Shown here piece by piece: positions 26,105 to 34,586 of a DNA stretch of 64,000 nucleotides (within the stretch, counting starts at the first letter, position 1; every line of letters starts with the position of its first letter). Source of the stretch: Natronomonas salinimetallica (lineage in GTDB: Archaea; Halobacteriota; Halobacteria; Halobacteriales; Haloarculaceae); contig NZ_JACDNQ010000009.1 in NCBI RefSeq assembly GCF_013839515.1, positions 43,705 to 107,704 of the forward strand. The letters are read 5' to 3'. The notes below the pieces were generated by a model. The model did no database searches. It saw only the letters and a list, made by a program, of their open reading frames with translations, and had not been told where the DNA came from. The translations under genes were made by a program, and so were the position numbers.

Positions 26105-27049
26105 CTACTCGACCCGCCGGAGCCACGCCTCGGGGTCGTCCAACTCCTCGTCGGTCGGCAGGTTCTCGGGGCGCTCCCAGACGGCGGCGGCACCGGTGAC
26201 GCCGCGTTCGTCGGCGACGACGTCGAAAAACGCCTTCCCGCGCTCGTACTGTCGGCGCTTCCGCCCGAAGCCGAGTACCCGTCGGAGGAGCGCCGAGATC
26301 GGCCCGACGTCCTGTCGCTTCGCGTCGAGCTTCTCGCGGAGGTCGGTGTACTCCTCGTCGAAGGCCCGATCCATGACGAGTTCGGCGTACCCCTCGACGG
26401 CGGTCATGGTCACGTCGATGTCGGCGAGCGTCTCGCGGTCGAAGCGACCGGTAGCGAGTTCGGAGACCGCGGTCTCCATGCCCGATTCGAGACGCTCCGT
26501 GAGCCAGGGGGCCGCGTCGAACTCCGCGGCGTGGGCGACCTCGTGGAACGCGATCCACCGGCGGAACCGATCGAGGTCGGCGTCGAGGGCGTCGGCCACC
26601 TTGACGACGTTCGGGTGGACGAAATAGAGACGGTGCTCGTCGTCCCCGAGCAAAGCGGGATCGTACTGGCCGAGGACGTTGTTCGCGAGAAAGCCGAGCG
26701 TGAGGGCCATCGTCCCCGTGTTCGCCGCCCGGGCGATCGACGGGACGACCATCGCCTGCCCTTCGAGGGGGATGAGCAGTCGCCTGAACGTCTCGACGTT
26801 CGCGTCGATCCAGTGGTGTCGGTGCTGGATTTCGACGGCTTTCGGGAGGTCGAACTCGATGCCCGAGGCGGCCCGGATCTCCGATCTCGCGTCGGCGACG
26901 TCGGCGGCGTACCCCTCGCGGTCGGCCTCGGACAGCGACAGGTCGCCCGAGGCGGTCCCGGCACGGGCCGCGGTACCGACAGCGGTCCAATCGACCGGAC
27001 TGTCGCCCTCCGATCCCGCGACGGCGCGGGCGGCACGGAAGAGATTCAC
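26105..27049 (-). CDS. Zinc-dependent metalloprotease-like protein (DUF2342 / F420-associated family)
   Basis: A 314-residue protein with the zincin motif HEVAHAAEF, preceded by a region that includes VEIQHRHHWIDANVETF and the hydrophobic MALTLGFLANNVLGQYDPALLG. These match the DUF2342 family, annotated as zinc-dependent metalloprotease or coenzyme F420 biosynthesis-associated. The third ligand Glu is likely in VEGYAELVMD. The start is taken as GTG 27049 (VNLFRAARAV), because residues upstream in the open frame belong to the neighbouring intergenic region in another frame. It is 73 bp downstream of a co-directional small membrane-protein gene. Confidence 0.82.
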   Translation of the reverse strand: MNLFRAARAVAGSEGDSPVDWTAVGTAARAGTASGDLSLSEADREGYAADVADARSEIRAASGIEFDLPKAVEIQHRHHWIDANVETFRRLLIPLEGQAMVVPSIARAANTGTMALTLGFLANNVLGQYDPALLGDDEHRLYFVHPNVVKVADALDADLDRFRRWIAFHEVAHAAEFDAAPWLTERLESGMETAVSELATGRFDRETLADIDVTMTAVEGYAELVMDRAFDEEYTDLREKLDAKRQDVGPISALLRRVLGFGRKRRQYERGKAFFDVVADERGVTGAAAVWERPENLPTDEELDDPEAWLRRVE

Positions 27050-27122
27050 AGTACGTCTAGCCGATCGGGCATCAAAGACCTTCCGGGAGTCGCTCCCGAG
27101 GCCGTGAGACGCCGGTGGCGGC

Positions 27123-27386
27123 CTACGATCCGGCGTCGAATCCGTCCTCCGTCGCCCCGTCACCACCGAGAACCCGCTTCCGGGCGAGGTAGGCGACGGC
27201 GAGCAAGAATCCCAACCCGACGAGGACGGCGAGGATCGGTCCCCGCTTCGAGGACGTGTCCGCCGCGGTGGTGGGCGCCGGAGGTACCCCGTCCGCGTCG
27301 ACGTCCTTCTCACCGTAGCTGTAGGGGGCGTTCGCGGTCAAATCCGAGTCCTCGAAGTGGAGTTCGAAGAGCGTGAAATCTGCCAT
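27123..27386 (-). CDS. Small single-span membrane protein, 87 residues
   Basis: It begins MADFTLFELHFEDSDLTANAPYS and has one C-terminal membrane helix (RGPILAVLVGLGFLLAVAYLARKRV) after an acidic, Pro/Ala-rich linker. The N-terminal strand-rich part would lie outside or form a short beta domain. The family is unknown. It shares orientation with the metalloprotease gene and may be its operon partner. The 32-bp tandem repeat lies 28 bp upstream in its promoter region. Confidence 0.7.
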   Translation of the reverse strand: MADFTLFELHFEDSDLTANAPYSYGEKDVDADGVPPAPTTAADTSSKRGPILAVLVGLGFLLAVAYLARKRVLGGDGATEDGFDAGS

Positions 27387-27413
27387 GTGGGGGGTTCGCC
27401 ACGGAGGGATTTA

Positions 27414-27492
27414 TACCGACCGGCGAGATCCCACACGGCGAGGAGTACCGACCGGCGAGATCCCACACGGCGAGGAGTACCGACCGGCGAGA
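27414..27492. repeat. Promoter-region tandem repeat, 32 bp x 2.5
   Basis: Two perfect 32-bp units (TACCGACCGGCGAGATCCCA then CACGGCGAGGAG) and 15 bp of a third, in the 169-bp divergent region between the membrane-protein gene and the M42 peptidase gene. Confidence 0.93.
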
Positions 27493-27555
27493 GCACGCCG
27501 GGCGTGGCGGCCGCTCCGTCCGACGGTATAAGACGCGGGGCGCCGTAGCCCCGGT

Positions 27556-28620
27556 ATGGACGAGACACGGCGATCGTTCCTGGAAGGGCTGCTCTCGCTA
27601 TCGACGCCGTCGGGCTTCGAGACCGACGGGCAGCGCAGGTGGCTGGCGTACGTCGAGGAGTACGCCGACGAGACGCGAACCGACGCCTACGGAAACGCGG
27701 TCGCGATCTACGAGGGCGATCCCGACGCCCCCAGCATCGCCGTCGCCGGCCACGGTGACGAGATCGGACTGATGGTTCGGGCGATCACCGACGACGGCTT
27801 CTTGAAGCTCTCGCGGATCGGCGGCTCGGATCGGACCGTCACCCGCGGCCAGCGCGTCACCGTCTACACCGACGACGGCCCGGTTTCCGGCGTCATCGGG
27901 CAGGTGGCCATCCACCTCCGGGATACCGGGGACGAGGGATACGACGATATCGCCGAACAGCACGTCGACGTCGGCGTCGCGGACGGTGACGACGCCGCGG
28001 CGCTCGTCGACGTCGGCGACCCGGTGACGCTCGAGACGCCGATCACCGAACTAGCCGACGGGCGGCTCGCAGCACGGGGAATGGACAACCGCGTCGGGAT
28101 CTGGACGGCGGCCGAGGCGTTCCGTCGGGCGGTCGAGGCCGATCCGGACGGGACGGTCTACGCGGTCTCGACGGTCCAAGAGGAGGTCGGCCTCCAGGGC
28201 GCGCGGATGGTCGGCTTCGAGTTGGATCCCGACGCGGTCGTCGCCGTCGACGTGACTCACGCGACGGATCACCCGGACTCGCCGGGCGACGTGGGCAGCG
28301 ACGTCGAGTTGGGCGGTGGGCCGGTCGTCGCCCGTGGGAGCGCGAACCACCCGGCGCTCGTCGGGGCCGTCCGGGACGTCGGTGATGACGCGGGAATCGA
28401 TTACCAACTCGCGGCGGCGGGGAGTCGGACCGGGACCGACGCCGACGCTTTTTATACGGCCAGCGGCGGGACGCCCGCGCTCAACCTCGGGATCCCGAAC
28501 CGGTACATGCACACCCCCGTCGAAGTCGTCGATCCCACCGACCTCAACGCCGCGGCGGATCTGCTCGCCGACACCGCGATCCGCGCCGGGGAGTTCGCGC
28601 CGTTTGATACCGGAGTATAA
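27556..28620 (+). CDS. M42-family metallopeptidase (TET-type aminopeptidase)
   Basis: A 354-residue di-metal peptidase. All ligand motifs are visible: VAGHGDEIGLM (His), ARGMDNRVG (bridging Asp), VSTVQEEVGLQGA (general base and ligand Glu), VVAVDVTHATD (Asp) and IPNRYMHTPVEVV (His). These enzymes form 12-subunit tetrahedra that trim peptides released by the proteasome. The N-terminal LSTPSGFETDGQRRWL is typical. ATG 27556 follows GTATAAGACG about 25 bp upstream. Confidence 0.94.
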   Translation: MDETRRSFLEGLLSLSTPSGFETDGQRRWLAYVEEYADETRTDAYGNAVAIYEGDPDAPSIAVAGHGDEIGLMVRAITDDGFLKLSRIGGSDRTVTRGQRVTVYTDDGPVSGVIGQVAIHLRDTGDEGYDDIAEQHVDVGVADGDDAAALVDVGDPVTLETPITELADGRLAARGMDNRVGIWTAAEAFRRAVEADPDGTVYAVSTVQEEVGLQGARMVGFELDPDAVVAVDVTHATDHPDSPGDVGSDVELGGGPVVARGSANHPALVGAVRDVGDDAGIDYQLAAAGSRTGTDADAFYTASGGTPALNLGIPNRYMHTPVEVVDPTDLNAAADLLADTAIRAGEFAPFDTGV

Positions 28621-28706
28621 CCGCACCAACGACGGCCTCGGCCGACCACACGCTTCGCGCACCCTCCTCCGGCCGACCACACGCCGAGCCGAAACCCCCC
28701 TCCGTA

Positions 28707-28811
28707 TCACGAAGGCGAGTCGACGTTGTCGATCCGTTCGAGCGCCTCCGCAGCCACCGAACCGTAGGAAGACCCCTCACCGTAGACCAGGACCGACGCG
28801 ACCCGCGTCAT
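28707..28811 (-). CDS. Possible 34-residue small protein
   Basis: MTRVASVLVYGEGSSYGSVA followed by AEALERIDNVDSPS. It lies in the 253-bp gap between the M42 peptidase and the SafE-like gene. A TATA-like GCATTATCGG lies about 26 bp before its ATG on the minus strand. The amphipathic helix and clean composition are suggestive, but nothing identifies it. Confidence 0.35.
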   Translation of the reverse strand: MTRVASVLVYGEGSSYGSVAAEALERIDNVDSPS

Positions 28812-28873
28812 CGTTCGTCGGTCGAACCAGAACCGATAATGCGCCGCGACACAATCACTACACGTTCAGACGC

Positions 28874-29674
28874 ATGATCGGCTCTATTCTCCGTGTGGAC
28901 GTGTTGTTGTTGTTTCTCGCGATCGGGCTGCTCGGCGGTGCCCACTGTATCGGTATGTGCGGTCCGCTCGTGACGATGTACTCCGAACGGATGAACCCGC
29001 GACCCGACGGCGGGGCGACCGCTGCCCGTCGGGGGCGAGAAAGCCATCTCACCACGTACGAGGTGCGACAGCACGCGCTTTTCAACGTCGGCCGGGCGAC
29101 GAGCTATACGCTTTTGGGTGCGGCCTTCGGCGCGCTGGGCGGCTTCGTCTTCTTGACGACCGAGCAACTGACTGCGGTCGCGGATCTCGTCCGTGGAAGT
29201 ATCGGGATCGTGATCGGCGTATTCATCATCGCCGCCGGGGTGAAGTATCTGCTCGGCGGGGCGGCCGGGATCAACATCCCGGGTGTCGGGCGGGCGACGA
29301 ACTGGCTCGCCGTCCGGATACAGGGGCTCGTCAACAGCCCCGGCATCGTCGGTCTCGGCGCGCTCCACGGGCTGCTCCCGTGTCCGATACTGTATCCTGC
29401 CTACCTGTTCGCGTTCGCCACCGGATCGGCGGTCTCGGGCGGCATCGCGCTGGCGGCGCTGGGGATCGGGACGATCCCGGCGGTGTTCGCCTACGGCACG
29501 CTCATCGAGTCGGTCGATGCGGTCCACAGACAACGCCTGCACCGACTGCTCGGCGTCGTGTTCGTCATCCTCGGGTACATCCTGTTGGCACACGGGCTGA
29601 TGGCCGTCGGGATCCATCTCCCCCACCCGTCTCTCCCCCACTACCAGCCGCTCGGCGGAGGAATGGCTCACTAG
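28874..29674 (+). CDS. TauE/SafE (UreH_2)-type membrane transporter
   Basis: A 266-residue protein with six or seven membrane helices. The N-terminal signature LLGGAHCIGMCGPLVTMYSERM and the repeat half LGALHGLLPCPILYPAYLFAFATG are characteristic of the SafE/UreH_2 branch. Members of this branch are linked to copper or nickel handling and cytochrome oxidase assembly. The Cys and His of both signatures are kept, suggesting metal passage. ATG 28874 is chosen as the first Met before the first helix. A small membrane-protein gene follows by 48 bp and may be its partner. Confidence 0.85.
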   Translation: MIGSILRVDVLLLFLAIGLLGGAHCIGMCGPLVTMYSERMNPRPDGGATAARRGRESHLTTYEVRQHALFNVGRATSYTLLGAAFGALGGFVFLTTEQLTAVADLVRGSIGIVIGVFIIAAGVKYLLGGAAGINIPGVGRATNWLAVRIQGLVNSPGIVGLGALHGLLPCPILYPAYLFAFATGSAVSGGIALAALGIGTIPAVFAYGTLIESVDAVHRQRLHRLLGVVFVILGYILLAHGLMAVGIHLPHPSLPHYQPLGGGMAH

Positions 29675-29722
29675 CCGTATGATCGTCGATCACGCACGTC
29701 CATCCGACATCTCGACGCACCA

Positions 29723-30034
29723 ATGACCCCCGAATCCACCGCCGTTTTCGCGTGGCTCAGCCCGCAGTTAGCCCCGGTGTTGATGGGGTTGATCATCCTC
29801 GCTGGTGCCGGGACCGGACTCCTGTTCCTCGCGGCGGTGATCGCGTACCGCCGTCGGCGAACGCCACGGTACCTGCTCATCACGGGCGTCCTCGGTGCCT
29901 TGCTCGTCCGCTCTCTCGTCGGCACCGCGACCGTGTTCGGATTGATCCCGATGGTCCTACACCACCTCGTCAGTCACGGACTCGATCTTCTCATCGCCGC
30001 CGCGTTGCTCTATTTGATCTATCGGGGCGGCTGA
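29723..30034 (+). CDS. Small three-helix membrane protein, 103 residues
   Basis: Hydrophobic segments LAPVLMGLIILAGAGTGLLFLAAVIAY, YLLITGVLGALLVRSLVGTATVFG and LVSHGLDLLIAAALLYLIYRGG predict three helices, with a basic RRRRTPR loop after the first (cytoplasmic). A His pair (VLHHLVSHG) might bind metal or heme. It follows the SafE-like gene by 48 bp in the same direction, so a shared metal-related membrane role is plausible. No family name is certain. Confidence 0.8.
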   Translation: MTPESTAVFAWLSPQLAPVLMGLIILAGAGTGLLFLAAVIAYRRRRTPRYLLITGVLGALLVRSLVGTATVFGLIPMVLHHLVSHGLDLLIAAALLYLIYRGG

Positions 30035-30147
30035 TCGGTGGCCACCGCCCCGCGAGGGCCGACGGGCCTCGCGCGCCGCGTACGATCGGCTGTATGCGAA
30101 AAAATACTGCACCGGGTGGTACGATATTCGAGACAGGACCGACGGTA

Positions 30148-30306
30148 TCAAGCCGACGTGTCGATCCCGTTGATCGTAGTGAACCCGTACGCACAGTTCG
30201 TACAGTGCCACTTCTTTTTCACGCCGAGGTGGATCCGCATGCTCGCCGCCTTGTAGAACTCCGTCGAATCACAGTCGGGGCAGTCGGTTTCGAGCGAGAG
30301 GCTCAT
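30148..30306 (-). CDS. Small zinc-ribbon protein, 52 residues
   Basis: Begins MSLSLETDCPDCDSTEFYKA and ends with WHCTNCAYGFTTINGIDTSA. The two C-x2-C pairs separated by about 23 residues make one zinc ribbon, with a basic LGVKKKWH strand between. It could bind nucleic acid. Many haloarchaeal zinc-ribbon proteins of this size are real but uncharacterised. The stop is followed by a non-coding gap of 113 bp to the membrane-protein gene. Confidence 0.8.
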   Translation of the reverse strand: MSLSLETDCPDCDSTEFYKAASMRIHLGVKKKWHCTNCAYGFTTINGIDTSA

Positions 30307-30395
30307 GTGAGGCGGTACGGTCGGGGGGGCATTGTACTTTTCCCGTTCGGCTCCTGGCGGTGGGCCTCGCCCGCCCCGTACGAGACTGGCAGCCG

Positions 30396-31025
30396 TTATC
30401 GACCGGCTCTGATGCCGACGAAGGATCCCTCGCCGTACCCCTCTTCGACCGGCTCGGTCCCGTCTATGTCATCGAGCCAGCGGTAGATGGTCTGGACGAA
30501 CTCGAACTCGGAGAACCCGGCGGCTTCGAGCGCGTCGAGGAGTTCGTCGGTCGAGACGAACGTCGCGTCCCTGTAGAACGGGTTCTCGTCTTTGTGTTCT
30601 TTATATATCTCCCCGACCGGGCTGTCCTCGTCGATGTACCCGACCATGAGACGCCCGGACCGTGAGAGGACCCGGTTGGCCTCGGCTAGCGCCCGCGCGA
30701 GGTCGTCGACGAAACAGACCGTCGTCACCATCAACGCGGTGTCGAAGGTCCCGTCCCGGAACGGGAGCGATTCCGCGACACCCCTGACCACGTCGACGTC
30801 CCGCTCGCGGGCGCGTTCGAGCATCGCCTCGGCCGGGTCGATCCCGACGTCGATCCCGAGCGGCGCGGCGAACCGCCCGCTTCCGACCCCGATCTCCACC
30901 CCGCGCCCGGTCGCCGGCACGAGGCGATCCAGCGCCGCCAGTTCGGACCGGTAGGCGTCGTCGTGCTCTTCGAACCACTCCTCGTATCGCTCTGTGTGTT
31001 CTTCGAACGGCGCTGTCTTCGACAT
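30396..31025 (-). CDS. SAM-dependent methyltransferase
   Basis: A 209-residue class I methyltransferase. Motif I is GRGVEIGVGSGRFAAPLG, followed by VGIDPAEAMLERAR, the acidic pre-motif VVRGVAESLPFRDGTFD and a post-IV VCFVDDLARALAEANRVLSRSGRLMVG. It resembles UbiE/Methyltransf_11 enzymes acting on small molecules; the substrate is unknown. The N terminus (PFEEHTERYEEWFEEHDDAYRSEL) is found in several archaeal proteins of this type. It is downstream of nothing co-directional within 160 bp. Confidence 0.88.
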   Translation of the reverse strand: MSKTAPFEEHTERYEEWFEEHDDAYRSELAALDRLVPATGRGVEIGVGSGRFAAPLGIDVGIDPAEAMLERARERDVDVVRGVAESLPFRDGTFDTALMVTTVCFVDDLARALAEANRVLSRSGRLMVGYIDEDSPVGEIYKEHKDENPFYRDATFVSTDELLDALEAAGFSEFEFVQTIYRWLDDIDGTEPVEEGYGEGSFVGIRAGR

Positions 31026-31186
31026 ATCCGATCATAGAGCACCCGACGGTACCAACGTTGGGGTGGTGCGAGCGGGGGCGGCTTGCGGGGCCGCCCCGGG
31101 ACGCGAGGATACGGACCGGACCGGACCCGTTCGGACCGCCGACAGCCATCCGAACCGATCCCGCTCTGCACGGACCGGGGCGGACG

Positions 31187-32290
31187 TCACCGGAACTCCT
31201 CGAGTGTCGTTTGGCCGTCGGGCGGCCCCTCCGGTTTCCGATCGGCCCCGAGCAGCCGCGGGAGGGCGGTGTCGGCGAACGTCAACCCCAACACGAGGAC
31301 GATCGGCGCGAAGAACAGTCCGTAGAACCCGAACACGACCGGGCCGAAGATATACGCGAGCATCAACAGGCCGACGTGGGTCCGCTTTCCGCTGAAGTAC
31401 GGCCGGAGGACGAGATCCGGGATCGTATCGACGATCACGACGGCCAACACCACGAACCCGACGACGTACGACAGCAACGCAGGATCGCCGCCGAGCACGA
31501 CCGGGACCGCTGCGATCGCCGCGATCGGCCCGTACACGATCTTCATTCCGACGACGGGTATGAGGCTCGCGATGCCCGTCAACGCCCCTGCGAGTGCCGG
31601 GTACGGAACCTCGGCTGCGGCCGGGGCGAAGGCGTTGTAGCCGGTGAAGACGACGATTGCTACGATCGAGATGACGATGACGTTCAGGAGGTTTCCGAAG
31701 AGCACCGCTTCGAGTTCGTCGTCGGCCGCTTCCAGGTACTCCCGGACGATCCCGCCGTCGTCGAACCGCAACAGCCACGACCGAAACGTCGCGCCGTCGA
31801 TGAGGAGGTAGTACGTCAGGATGACGACGATGAGCAGATTCAACAACAGCCCCGTTATCAGACTCGTCACGAACGCCGCGTGTTCGACCGCGAAGTCGAT
31901 GAATACGTCGAGTTCGCCGCCCCGGTAGGCCTCCATGATCCCGACGATCGTCGGTTCGGGGAGATCTTCGAGCCCTTCGAACCACGCGACGTCGTCCGGG
32001 ATGGTTTCGAACACCGGATACGTCTCGACGAACAGCCTGGCTTCGACGACCAACAGGACGAGCGTGTAGCTGAGAAGGACGATGAGCGGGACCGCGAGCA
32101 TCGAGATCGTAATCATCGCACGCACCCGCTTCGGGAGCCGAAACCGGCCGAGCGAGACGTAGAACCGTCGCGTCGAGTAGTACAGAAAGATCGCGACGGT
32201 GATCGCGGCGATGAAACGGTATGCGAGGTATCCGACGGCCGCGGTAACGAGAGCCCCGAACCCGGCGACAACCAGACGCCGTTCGTTCAT
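31187..32290 (-). CDS. AI-2E-family membrane transporter
   Basis: A 367-residue membrane protein with about eight helices and the AI-2E/YdiK arrangement: two N-terminal helices, a soluble loop, then a C-terminal bundle with IASLIPVVGMKIVYGPIAAIA and DTIPDLVLRPYFSGKRTHVGLL. The family exports small molecules or exchanges Na+/H+; the name derives from autoinducer-2 export. For a haloarchaeon, ion or osmolyte transport is more likely, but this is inference. The short tail GQTTLEEFR is acidic. It follows the dodecin gene in the same direction. Confidence 0.9.
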   Translation of the reverse strand: MNERRLVVAGFGALVTAAVGYLAYRFIAAITVAIFLYYSTRRFYVSLGRFRLPKRVRAMITISMLAVPLIVLLSYTLVLLVVEARLFVETYPVFETIPDDVAWFEGLEDLPEPTIVGIMEAYRGGELDVFIDFAVEHAAFVTSLITGLLLNLLIVVILTYYLLIDGATFRSWLLRFDDGGIVREYLEAADDELEAVLFGNLLNVIVISIVAIVVFTGYNAFAPAAAEVPYPALAGALTGIASLIPVVGMKIVYGPIAAIAAVPVVLGGDPALLSYVVGFVVLAVVIVDTIPDLVLRPYFSGKRTHVGLLMLAYIFGPVVFGFYGLFFAPIVLVLGLTFADTALPRLLGADRKPEGPPDGQTTLEEFR

Positions 32291-32342
32291 GCGAGCAACG
32301 TTCTTCGGCGGCTAAATAAACCCCCCGGCGTCCGGACCGACG

Positions 32343-32540
32343 TTACTCCAGTTCGAAGGCGACTTCGAGTTCGGCCTGGTACTCCCGGCTGTCGGCGGCG
32401 TCCATCTCGACACCGAACTCCTCTACTTCCGCCCAGTAGATGTTGTCCAGCGTGTTCTCCGCGCGGTCGAGCGCCTCGTCCGCGGCGGCGTCGAAGCTTT
32501 CGTCGCTCGTTCCGATGAGCGTGATCTTTTTGAACACCAT
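32343..32540 (-). CDS. Dodecin (flavin-binding)
   Basis: A 65-residue protein with the dodecin signature: [42 protein letters not shown]. The tryptophan in IYWAEV is the residue that stacks on the flavin. Dodecins form hollow dodecamers that store riboflavin or FMN and protect from light-driven damage. It is monocistronic with an AI-2E-type transporter 52 bp downstream. The length is normal for archaeal dodecins. Confidence 0.94.
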   Translation of the reverse strand: MVFKKITLIGTSDESFDAAADEALDRAENTLDNIYWAEVEEFGVEMDAADSREYQAELEVAFELE

Positions 32541-32620
32541 GTCGGATTCCGATTCGACGCGGGAGGTTGTAAAGCTACCCTGATGTGTCGGTATATTTAC
32601 CGTATTTTTTGGATACCGTT

Positions 32621-32665
32621 CACCGCGTCCGCTCCGTTTTCGTCACCGCGTCCGCTCCGTTTTCG
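32621..32665. repeat. Tandem repeat, 22-23 bp x 2
   Basis: CACCGCGTCCGCTCCGTTTT followed by CG, twice, separated by a T, in the 233-bp gap upstream of dodecin. No gene is seen in that gap. Confidence 0.9.
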
Positions 32666-32773
32666 GTATCGTTCCGCGTGCACAGACGAACATACCAGAC
32701 GACCTCGCCCCGACGGCCACCCGAGAATGGACGCCCCGTCCGTTTCAGCGGGCCGCAGTCGAGTGCAGCCGTG

Positions 32774-33091
32774 CTACGGCGCGGGTAGCACGTCGGCGCT
32801 CGGGTACAGCACCCGGTACTCCCCTTCCTCGTCGATGCTGACGACTGCCCAGTCGTAGTCGGGTTCGATCGCGAGCAGTCGGTCCCGAACGGTCGGCGCT
32901 CGCTCGGCGCGGGCGACGAAACATCGGAGTCGGCCGTGTGTGTTCGCGTCCTCCGGGTCCGCCGTCGTCACGTAGACGGTCCGCCATTTCCGTTCGGCCC
33001 GAAGTTCATCGCCCTCCGCGGTGAGTTCGTAGCCGAGATCGCGGAAAACGGTCCGTGCCTCCTCGACGAGGGATGTGCTAACAGCTCCCAT
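32774..33091 (-). CDS. Hypothetical haloarchaeal protein, 105 residues
   Basis: A soluble alpha/beta protein. A helix (SLVEEARTVFRDLGYEL) is followed by strands (ELRAERKWRTVYVTTADP, LRCFVARAE) and a C-terminal EPDYDWAVVSIDEEGEYRVLYP. No catalytic motif is visible. ATG 33091 is supported by an AATATTTATCC TATA region about 33 bp upstream. It is common in this lineage as far as I can judge, but I cannot name it with confidence. Confidence 0.8.
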   Translation of the reverse strand: MGAVSTSLVEEARTVFRDLGYELTAEGDELRAERKWRTVYVTTADPEDANTHGRLRCFVARAERAPTVRDRLLAIEPDYDWAVVSIDEEGEYRVLYPSADVLPAP

Positions 33092-33162
33092 TCGACTGAG
33101 GATTCGTCCCCCCAGGGGATAAATATTGCCACGGTTCCCGATGCCGACCGCCCGCGTTCGGC

Positions 33163-33885
33163 CTACATGTAGGCAGCGTCCCACCGCGCCGGTTTCAGTT
33201 GGTTGCCACACTCCTCACAGGAGAGCCGGCCCATCGTGTCCATCGAGGTGATCAGCGACTCGCAGTTCCCACAGTAGTAGCTATAACGGTTCTCGCGGTC
33301 CTCGTCGGTGTAGACCGTATAAAAGGGGCCGGCGGATCCCCGGCTGACGTCCCCGCGATCGATGTAGAGTTCGCGGTCGTCGACGACGACCGGCTTGAGT
33401 TCGACGCTCTCCTCGTCGACGTAGATGTTCTCGACGAACGCGGTTCCATCGACCTCGACGGTCCCCTCGCCGACCTTTTCGAGCCCGCGTTCCTCCCAGA
33501 AGCGGTTCCCCTCGGTGTTCATAGCGAGCACGAGGCCGCGAACCGTCTCCGCTCCCTCGCGTTCGAGGTGTTCACGCGTCGCCTCGTAGAGGGACTGCCC
33601 GATCCCCTCACCACGGTGCATCGCGGCGACGTGGATCCAGTGGATGTCCCCCCGGTCGTCGATGAGGGCGCTTTCGGAGAACGCGACCGGCTCGCCGTCC
33701 CGTTCGGCGACGAGCAACAGGACCTCGTCGTCCTCGAGCAGGTCGGCGAAGCTGTCGACGCCGTACCACTGCATGATCGCGCTCTCTATGGTACTCGGGC
33801 TTAGCGAGTACGACGCTTCCATCGACCGCAGCGCGATGGATCGGATCGCGGGACCATCGTCCATCGTGGCTTCACGGATCTCCAT
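33163..33885 (-). CDS. GNAT acetyltransferase fused to a C-terminal zinc ribbon
   Basis: A 240-residue protein. Residues 1 to about 150 form a GNAT fold: MEIREATMDDGPAIRSIALR, the acetyl-CoA loop HRGEGIGQSLYEATREHLE and NTEGNRFWEERGLEKVGEG. After a strand-rich linker, a four-Cys ribbon (YCGNCESLI...LSCEECGNQLKP) closes the protein. It would acetylate an amine; the ribbon may recognise a protein or nucleic acid. ATG 33885 starts the domain exactly. The acceptor is not known. Confidence 0.87.
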   Translation of the reverse strand: MEIREATMDDGPAIRSIALRSMEASYSLSPSTIESAIMQWYGVDSFADLLEDDEVLLLVAERDGEPVAFSESALIDDRGDIHWIHVAAMHRGEGIGQSLYEATREHLEREGAETVRGLVLAMNTEGNRFWEERGLEKVGEGTVEVDGTAFVENIYVDEESVELKPVVVDDRELYIDRGDVSRGSAGPFYTVYTDEDRENRYSYYCGNCESLITSMDTMGRLSCEECGNQLKPARWDAAYM

Positions 33886-33959
33886 ATCGACGCTTCCACG
33901 CCGAATGATATAAAACCGAACGGTACTCGAAAGAGGTAGACGTTTGATCGATTTATCGC

Positions 33960-34586
33960 CTATAAGCGGGTTTTGTCCGCCGAATCGTCGTAATACCGCT
34001 CCGGAACGTACCGATCGAACGGTTCCGGTACAATCCCGAAGACGGTCGGCGCGAGCGAGGCCAGCCGTCGACGGAGGAGGACGTACGCGATTCCGACGGC
34101 CAACGAACCGACGACGAGCGGAACGAGGGGCCACTCGACGAGGATCAAGAGGGGGGCGGCGGCCGCGCTCGCGACCGCGAGATCCCCCGTCGAACCATCG
34201 TAGCTGACCAGACGACGCGGTCGGTGCCACTCCCCGGCCACGTGATCGTACACCGCCCGATCGGACGTACCCTCCCAGGGCCGGAGTTCGAGTCCCCCGC
34301 CGTAGACGTCCATCCGGCAGTGGACGCCCGCCCCGAGGACGACGAACGCGGCGGCGACGGTCACCGCCCCCGGCCGCACGAGCGCGAGAAGAGAGACCGG
34401 AAGGGCAGCAACCGGGTACAGCGTCGGAAAGTGCAGCGTCCGCCGGTGGCCGGCGTAGAGATCCAGGTCCGGGAGGACGCCGCCGACGAACCCGCCCATC
34501 AGTGCCGCCGGGGCCAGTTCGGGAAAGGACGACGCCACGGGGAGTGCGAGTGCCATCCCCACGAGCGCGTGTGTCGGCAGCATCAT
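33960..34586 (-). CDS. Membrane-bound metal-dependent hydrolase (YdjM/DUF457 family)
   Basis: A 208-residue membrane protein with MMLPTHALVGMALALPVA at the start, GGVLPDLDLYAGHRRTLHFPTL and VHCRMDVYGGG. The His/Asp set (THALVG, PDLDLYAGHRR-x-LHF, VHCRMD) matches the LexA-regulated YdjM/DUF457 group, thought to be phospholipase-D-like or phosphatase-like membrane hydrolases. About four membrane helices are visible. Two adjacent ATG codons start it (34586 and 34583). The N-terminal extension in the open frame runs into tandem repeats and is not used. Confidence 0.85.
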   Translation of the reverse strand: MMLPTHALVGMALALPVASSFPELAPAALMGGFVGGVLPDLDLYAGHRRTLHFPTLYPVAALPVSLLALVRPGAVTVAAAFVVLGAGVHCRMDVYGGGLELRPWEGTSDRAVYDHVAGEWHRPRRLVSYDGSTGDLAVASAAAAPLLILVEWPLVPLVVGSLAVGIAYVLLRRRLASLAPTVFGIVPEPFDRYVPERYYDDSADKTRL

